Shown: positions 59,776-64,000 of the stretch, one piece after another
Position numbering within the stretch: the first letter of the stretch is position 1
Layout: the number at the start of each line of letters is the position of its first letter
NCBI RefSeq assembly: GCF_003851885.1
Contig: NZ_BHZE01000002.1
Span: 62,001 to 126,000 of the forward strand
Source of the DNA: Thermaurantimonas aggregans
GTDB taxonomy: Bacteria; Bacteroidota; Bacteroidia; Flavobacteriales; Schleiferiaceae
DNA length: 64,000 nt
Reading direction: 5' to 3'
The notes under the pieces: generated by a model
Seen by the model: the letters and a program-made list of their open reading frames with translations, nothing else
Databases searched by the model: none
Told to the model about the DNA's origin: nothing
Made by a program: the position numbers and the translations under genes

Positions 59776-60093
59776 AAACTCATTTTTTTGCGAACTAAGC
59801 TAATGCAGTTTTTTTGTTTAGTTATCCGGAGTGCATATTTGCTAGACTTAGCGAAAAAATGGAATTAGGAATAGATCTAAAACTCAGTGTATCAGGTTTA
59901 AAAGATTTTTTTTATTCATAAGACTCAAAGTCGTTTTACCTCCTTTCTGCTGGCGATGTTTCTTTATTCAAATAAAAGATCATTGATTTATAAGGCCTTG
60001 AGCAGTCATGGTGAATTTGTATAAACTCTGCCAGATCAAAAGCGTACTGAGATTTTTTTCCTTTCTTTGCACCGGTAAAACACGCGGAATTTC
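59776..60093. other. Gene-free divergent region between the acyl-CoA synthetase and accD
   Basis: About 320 AT-rich bases. The only promoter-like signal is TTTCTTTG at about 60063, one mismatch from TAnnTTTG, placed suitably for accD. I see no other gene, RNA or repeat. Confidence 0.4.
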
Positions 60094-60936
60094 ATGGCAT
60101 GGTTTAAACGAAATAAAGAGGGCATTACTACCAGTACTTCTGAAAAGAAAGAAACTCCTGAGGGTCTGTGGTATAAATGTCCGAAGTGCAAAGTAATTAC
60201 TGCAGTTGAAGATCACCAGGCCAACCTCTGGGTATGTGCCAACTGCAACTATCACGAAAAAATCAACGCTAAAGAATATTTTAAAATACTTTTTGACAAC
60301 GGCGAATTCACCGAACTAGACCCAAACATGAGGTCGGTCGATCCACTAAATTTTGTGGACACAAAAAAGTACTCCGATCGACTCGCCGAAGCCATCAAAA
60401 AAGTAAAAGTAAATGAAGCTGTTACCACTGGTGTCGGCAAGTTGAATGGCCGTGATATCGTAATCGCTGCCATGAACTTTAACTTCATCGGAGGCTCGAT
60501 GGGAAGCGTGGTGGGCGAAAAAATAGCTCGTGCCATGAAATATGGAATCGAGCACCGGGTGCCAGTAATGACAATTTCGAAATCAGGTGGGGCCCGCATG
60601 ATGGAGGCTGCGTACAGCTTGATGCAAATGGCCAAAACTGCTGCAATGATTGCTCGAATGCGCGAGGCTGGAATTCCCTATATATCGCTTTTGACCGACC
60701 CCACTACGGGAGGTGTCACTGCATCATTTGCTATGCTTGGCGATATCAATATTGCAGAGCCAGGCGCTTTGATCGGTTTCGCTGGTCCGCGAGTGGTAAA
60801 AGAAACTATTGGAAAAGATTTACCTGAAGGTTTTCAAACCTCTGAATTTTTGCTAGAACACGGATTTATCGACTTTATCGTTGAGCGCAAAAACATCCGT
60901 GAAAAAGTGGATTTTTTCCTCCAGTGTGTGATGTAA
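60094..60936 (+). CDS. accD: Acetyl-CoA carboxylase carboxyltransferase subunit beta
   Basis: A 280-residue subunit. The N-terminal zinc finger is CPKC...CANC (about residues 28-50). The crotonase-like carboxyltransferase core contains [49 protein letters not shown] and [13 protein letters not shown]. With AccA (not in the window) it moves the carboxyl group from carboxybiotin to acetyl-CoA. Length is normal. Confidence 0.96.
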   Translation: MAWFKRNKEGITTSTSEKKETPEGLWYKCPKCKVITAVEDHQANLWVCANCNYHEKINAKEYFKILFDNGEFTELDPNMRSVDPLNFVDTKKYSDRLAEAIKKVKVNEAVTTGVGKLNGRDIVIAAMNFNFIGGSMGSVVGEKIARAMKYGIEHRVPVMTISKSGGARMMEAAYSLMQMAKTAAMIARMREAGIPYISLLTDPTTGGVTASFAMLGDINIAEPGALIGFAGPRVVKETIGKDLPEGFQTSEFLLEHGFIDFIVERKNIREKVDFFLQCVM

Positions 60937-60943
60937 ATTTAAC

Positions 60944-60973
60944 TTTGAATTTTGCGCTATTGTGCTATCTTTG
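60944..60973 (+). promoter_or_regulatory. Promoter of rpsO
   Basis: TTTG at 60944-60947 and TATCTTTG at 60966-60973 with an 18-base spacer: one of the best Bacteroidota-type promoters in the window. The rpsO ATG follows 36 bases later. Confidence 0.65.
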
Positions 60974-61009
60974 CCGGCCATTAAAATAAATAAAATTTAG
61001 AAGGACAAT

Positions 61010-61279
61010 ATGTATCTGACACCGGAAATTAAGCAGAGTATCTTCGCAAAATATGGTACTTCAGCTACCGATACTGGCTCACCCGAAAGCCAAATTGCAC
61101 TGTTTACCTACAGAATTAATTACTTAACCGAACACCTTCGCAAGCATAAAAAGGACAAGAGTACTGAAAGAGCACTCGTAATGCTGGTGGGTAAGAGAAA
61201 GAAATTGTTGAATTACTTAAAGGACGTAGATATTGAGCGCTACCGAAAAATCATTAACGAACTCAATATTCGCAAGTAA
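61010..61279 (+). CDS. rpsO: 30S ribosomal protein S15
   Basis: An 89-residue protein with the S15 features TDTGSPESQIALFTYRINYL, HLRKHKKDKSTERAL and LVGKRKKLLNYLKDVDIERY. It organises the central domain of 16S rRNA. It is followed by a terminator and then pnp, the usual rpsO-pnp order. Confidence 0.97.
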   Translation: MYLTPEIKQSIFAKYGTSATDTGSPESQIALFTYRINYLTEHLRKHKKDKSTERALVMLVGKRKKLLNYLKDVDIERYRKIINELNIRK

Positions 61280-61304
61280 TCTTCCTTTTAAAGTTCTTTT
61301 GTTT

Positions 61305-61336
61305 AAAAAGGGCATCAACTATTGATGGCCTTTTTT
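61305..61336 (+). terminator. Terminator between rpsO and pnp
   Basis: AAAAAGGGCATCA, a short loop and TGATGGCCTTTTTT, with one internal mismatch. It may attenuate rather than abolish transcription into pnp. Confidence 0.7.
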
Positions 61337-61361
61337 CGTTTTTAATAAGATACATGTAAAT

Positions 61362-63488
61362 ATGGCTCCAACACCCATTATACAAGAGATAAAATTGCCT
61401 GATGGTCAGATCATTACCATAGAAACCGGTAAACTTGCGCGTCAGGCACACGGAGCAGTGGTAGTAAAGTCAGGGGCTACCATGCTGCTGGCCACTGTGG
61501 TTTCAAACGAAGAACCGATGGAGGGCATCGACTTCATGCCCCTTACCGTAGAATACCGCGAAAAATTTTCTTCATCAGGTCGTGTGCCCGGCGGATTTAT
61601 AAAACGCGAAGCAAAGCCGAGCGACGAAGAGATTCTGGTAGCCCGCCTGGTTGACCGTGCTCTGCGCCCGTTATTTCCGGAAGATTATCATTCTGATACT
61701 CAGGTTATTATAAATCTCATTTCTTACGACAAAAACGTAGCTGCTGACTCATTAGCCGGTTTAGCGGCATCAGCTGCCATCGCCGTGTCCAACATCCCCT
61801 TCAATGGCCCGATTGGCGAGGTTCGCGTTGCTCGTATCAACGGTCAATTTAAAATCAACCCTTCTCCAGCTGAAATTCCTACGGCTGATATCGACTTGAT
61901 GGTAGGCGGCACGATGGATAGCATCATCATGGTGGAGGGCGAGATGAAGGAGGTTTCGGAGTCTGAAATGCTCGAGGCCTTAAAAGTGGCACACGAAGCC
62001 ATTAAAATTCTTTGCCAGGCCCAGCTGGAGTTAGCCGCTAAAGTACCAGGTGCATATCCCAAACGCGAGTATTGTCATGAGACGAACGACGAGGAGCTCA
62101 AAAAGAAAGTAGAAGAAGCTACTTACGCCAAGGTTTATGAGGTGGCCAAAAGTGCCCTTCCTAAAAAAGTTCGCAATGCGCGTTTCAAAGAAATTTTTAA
62201 AGAATTCATCGAATCGCTCGGCGAGGATGTAGATGAACAAACCATTAAACTCGCTGAGAAATATTACGGCCTGGTGCAATACCACGCCATGCGCAATATG
62301 ATCCTAAACGAATCTAAACGCCTCGATGGTCGTGGCCCGGCGGATATCCGCCCCATCTGGTGCGAGGTAGATTATTTGCCCGGTGCTCATGGTTCAGCCA
62401 TTTTTACGCGTGGCGAAACGCAATCGCTCACGACTGTTACATTGGGTTCTAAACTCGATGAAAACAAAATAGACTCAGCCACCTTCGTGGGCTCTGAGCG
62501 CTTCTATTTGCATTACAACTTTCCTCCGTTTTCAACTGGCGAGGCAAAGCCGCTGCGCGGTGTAGGCCGCAGAGAGATTGGTCACGGCAATCTGGCTCAG
62601 CGAGCCCTCAAACCGGTAATTAGTGAGGATATTCCCTACACCATTCGGGTAGTGAGCGACATTCTTGAGTCAAACGGTTCCTCTTCAATGGCTACTGTCT
62701 GTGCAGGAACGCTTGCCTTAATGGATTCGGGTATTCCCATTTCAGCGCCGGTATCGGGCATTGCTATGGGATTGATTACTGACGAAAAGTCAGGAAAATG
62801 GGCTGTTTTAAGTGACATTTTGGGCGATGAAGACCATCTGGGTGACATGGATTTTAAAGTCACCGGTACGGCCAAAGGTCTCACTGCTTGTCAAATGGAC
62901 ATAAAAATTCAGGGTCTTTCTTTCGAAATCATGGAAAAAGCCCTCACGCAAGCAAAAGAAGGACGCCTGCACATTCTAAACGAAATGCTCAAGACCATTG
63001 ACAAGCCACGCCCCGAACTCAAACCTCACGCACCTAAAATTATTAAATTGAGCATTCCTAAAGACCTCATAGGCGCAGTCATAGGTCCGGGTGGTAAGAT
63101 TATTCAGTCAATTCAAAGCGAAACCGGCACTGTAATTGTAATCGAAGAGGTCAACGATAAAGGTGTGGTTGAAATATCAGGTACCGACCCAGAGGGCATC
63201 AACGAAGCAAAAAAGCGAATTCTCGACATCGCTTTTGTGCCCACAGTAGGTGAGGTGTACACTGGAACTGTAAAGTCTATTCAAACATACGGCGCATTTA
63301 TTGAAATAGGGAAAGGAACCGACGGATTGCTGCATGTATCTGAAATCGACCATAAGAGGATTGCCAACGTGTCAGACGTGCTGAAAGAAGGCGACAAAAT
63401 CGATGTAAAACTGATCGCCATCGACGAAAAAGGCAAGCTCAAACTATCGAGAAAGGTACTGCTGCCCAAACCGGAGGTTTCAGGTTAA
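61362..63488 (+). CDS. pnp: Polyribonucleotide nucleotidyltransferase (PNPase)
   Basis: A 708-residue 3'-5' phosphorolytic exoribonuclease. Two RNase PH domains are visible: the first from about 15 ([19 protein letters not shown]), the second from about 325 ([32 protein letters not shown]). An all-helical domain lies between. A KH domain ([21 protein letters not shown]) and S1 domain ([20 protein letters not shown]) form the C-terminus. A hairpin GCGCGA-AACA-TCGCGC lies after the stop (63499-63514), without a T-tract. Confidence 0.97.
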   Translation: MAPTPIIQEIKLPDGQIITIETGKLARQAHGAVVVKSGATMLLATVVSNEEPMEGIDFMPLTVEYREKFSSSGRVPGGFIKREAKPSDEEILVARLVDRALRPLFPEDYHSDTQVIINLISYDKNVAADSLAGLAASAAIAVSNIPFNGPIGEVRVARINGQFKINPSPAEIPTADIDLMVGGTMDSIIMVEGEMKEVSESEMLEALKVAHEAIKILCQAQLELAAKVPGAYPKREYCHETNDEELKKKVEEATYAKVYEVAKSALPKKVRNARFKEIFKEFIESLGEDVDEQTIKLAEKYYGLVQYHAMRNMILNESKRLDGRGPADIRPIWCEVDYLPGAHGSAIFTRGETQSLTTVTLGSKLDENKIDSATFVGSERFYLHYNFPPFSTGEAKPLRGVGRREIGHGNLAQRALKPVISEDIPYTIRVVSDILESNGSSSMATVCAGTLALMDSGIPISAPVSGIAMGLITDEKSGKWAVLSDILGDEDHLGDMDFKVTGTAKGLTACQMDIKIQGLSFEIMEKALTQAKEGRLHILNEMLKTIDKPRPELKPHAPKIIKLSIPKDLIGAVIGPGGKIIQSIQSETGTVIVIEEVNDKGVVEISGTDPEGINEAKKRILDIAFVPTVGEVYTGTVKSIQTYGAFIEIGKGTDGLLHVSEIDHKRIANVSDVLKEGDKIDVKLIAIDEKGKLKLSRKVLLPKPEVSG

Positions 63489-63572
63489 TACCCCCTCTGC
63501 GCGAAACATCGCGCTGCTTACTGATTCAAGAAATCAACTTTTTAAATCCCCTTTGAAAACACCAGTTGACAA

Positions 63573-64000
63573 ATGAGGCAACTAAAAATTACAAAACAGG
63601 TTACGAACCGCGAAACTGCTTCGCTGGACAAGTACCTACAAGAAATCGGCAAAGTAGAACTCATCAGTGCCGAACAAGAAGTAGAACTCGCCCAGCGCAT
63701 TAAGGCTGGTGACCAGAAAGCACTGGAGCAGCTCACCAAAGCCAACTTGCGTTTTGTGGTATCAGTAGCTAAACAATATCAAAATCAAGGTCTTACTTTA
63801 CCTGACCTCATTAATGAGGGCAATCTTGGCCTTATAAAGGCTGCTCAGCGCTTTGACGAAACAAGAGGTTTTAAATTTATTTCTTATGCCGTTTGGTGGA
63901 TTCGTCAATCCATCCTTCAAGCTCTGGCCGAACAGAGCCGTATAGTTCGCTTACCGCTCAATAAAATTGGAGCGATTAACAAAATCAACAAGGCTTACGC
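63573..64000 (+). CDS. rpoD: Primary sigma factor RpoD, N-terminal part (runs off the window)
   Basis: The ATG at 63573 opens 142 codons in frame to the window end. The protein begins [20 protein letters not shown] and contains region 1.2 ([20 protein letters not shown]) and region 2 ([40 protein letters not shown]), the core-binding and -10 recognition helices. The very short region 1 before YLQEIGK is the Bacteroidota form of sigma-70, consistent with the unusual TAnnTTTG promoters. Only the 5' two-fifths or so is seen. Confidence 0.96.
   Translation, partial: MRQLKITKQVTNRETASLDKYLQEIGKVELISAEQEVELAQRIKAGDQKALEQLTKANLRFVVSVAKQYQNQGLTLPDLINEGNLGLIKAAQRFDETRGFKFISYAVWWIRQSILQALAEQSRIVRLPLNKIGAINKINKAY

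Noticed and set aside
63499-63514. Terminator between pnp and rpoD
   Set aside because: GCGCGA-AACA-TCGCGC is a perfect small stem but no T-run follows; it could equally be chance or a processing site.

Overview
The window is a chromosomal stretch from a member of the Bacteroidota, most likely a flavobacterium-like lineage. The evidence is a set of gene families and signals typical of that phylum. There are two secreted proteins with type IX secretion (T9SS) sorting domains. The run nadK - DUF6089 - uppS - bamA - ompH - ompH is present. RpoD begins with the short Bacteroidota N-terminus. At least fifteen promoter -7 boxes match TAnnTTTG exactly, and there is little sign of Shine-Dalgarno dependence. 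No plasmid, phage, transposase, CRISPR array or rRNA gene is visible. Most of the window is housekeeping chromosome in short operons.

Layout, left to right. 1-4.2 kb (minus): the 5' end of uvrA, a lytic transglycosylase, rfbC, a zinc-ribbon Nudix hydrolase, an AlkD-like repair protein and an Omp85-like barrel protein. 4.2-9.4 kb (minus): a 1088-residue T9SS cargo protein, a THUMP-like methyltransferase and a DUF4159 protein. 9.4-13.8 kb (minus): a cytochrome c maturation operon ccmC-ccmD-ccmE-ccmF whose CcmE has the rare CxxxY haem-binding motif, translationally coupled to a LolD-like ABC ATPase. 14.3-22.1 kb (plus): pyrG with a perfect hairpin at its mRNA 5' end, yidC, a DUF6438 lipoprotein, a long PurF-like amidotransferase, lpxH, a DUF456 protein and a small secreted protein. 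22.2-24 kb: tRNA-Ile2(CAU), a sodium:solute symporter and tRNA-Leu(UAG). 24-29 kb: a flavin reductase-like protein, a 525-base gene-free stretch rich in inverted repeats, a divergent PLP enzyme/Lrp regulator pair, a histone-deacetylase-family protein and rplS.

29-36 kb (minus): a methyltransferase and a polysaccharide priming transferase, an SRAP protein coupled to a T9SS cargo protein with two near-identical 345-bp tandem repeats, and dnaA. 36-44.3 kb (plus): thioesterase, nadK, DUF6089, uppS, bamA, two ompH/skp genes, a DUF493 protein, an LD-carboxypeptidase and yraN; this is an envelope-building block. 44.5-48.9 kb (plus): a lone hutH, a DUF2520 protein, a KdsC-like phosphatase, a UbiA-family prenyltransferase resembling archaeal-type ether-lipid synthases, and two small membrane proteins. 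48.8-54 kb (minus): a DASS anion transporter and a coupled pair of envelope proteins, one a coiled-coil OmpA protein. 54-64 kb: a 2OG-Fe(II) oxygenase, a single-domain response regulator, the DUF4920/monohaem cytochrome/mnmD operon, ilvE, an acyl-CoA synthetase, accD, rpsO, pnp and the start of rpoD.

No large unknown multigene system is evident. The best leads are small: the pyrG leader hairpin placed where CTP-dependent start-site choice could control it; a near-identical promoter plus palindrome upstream of two unlinked genes (a T9SS cargo gene and an anion transporter); the CxxxY CcmE cluster; the synonymous-only tandem duplication; and the structured gene-free element at 25.1-25.45 kb.
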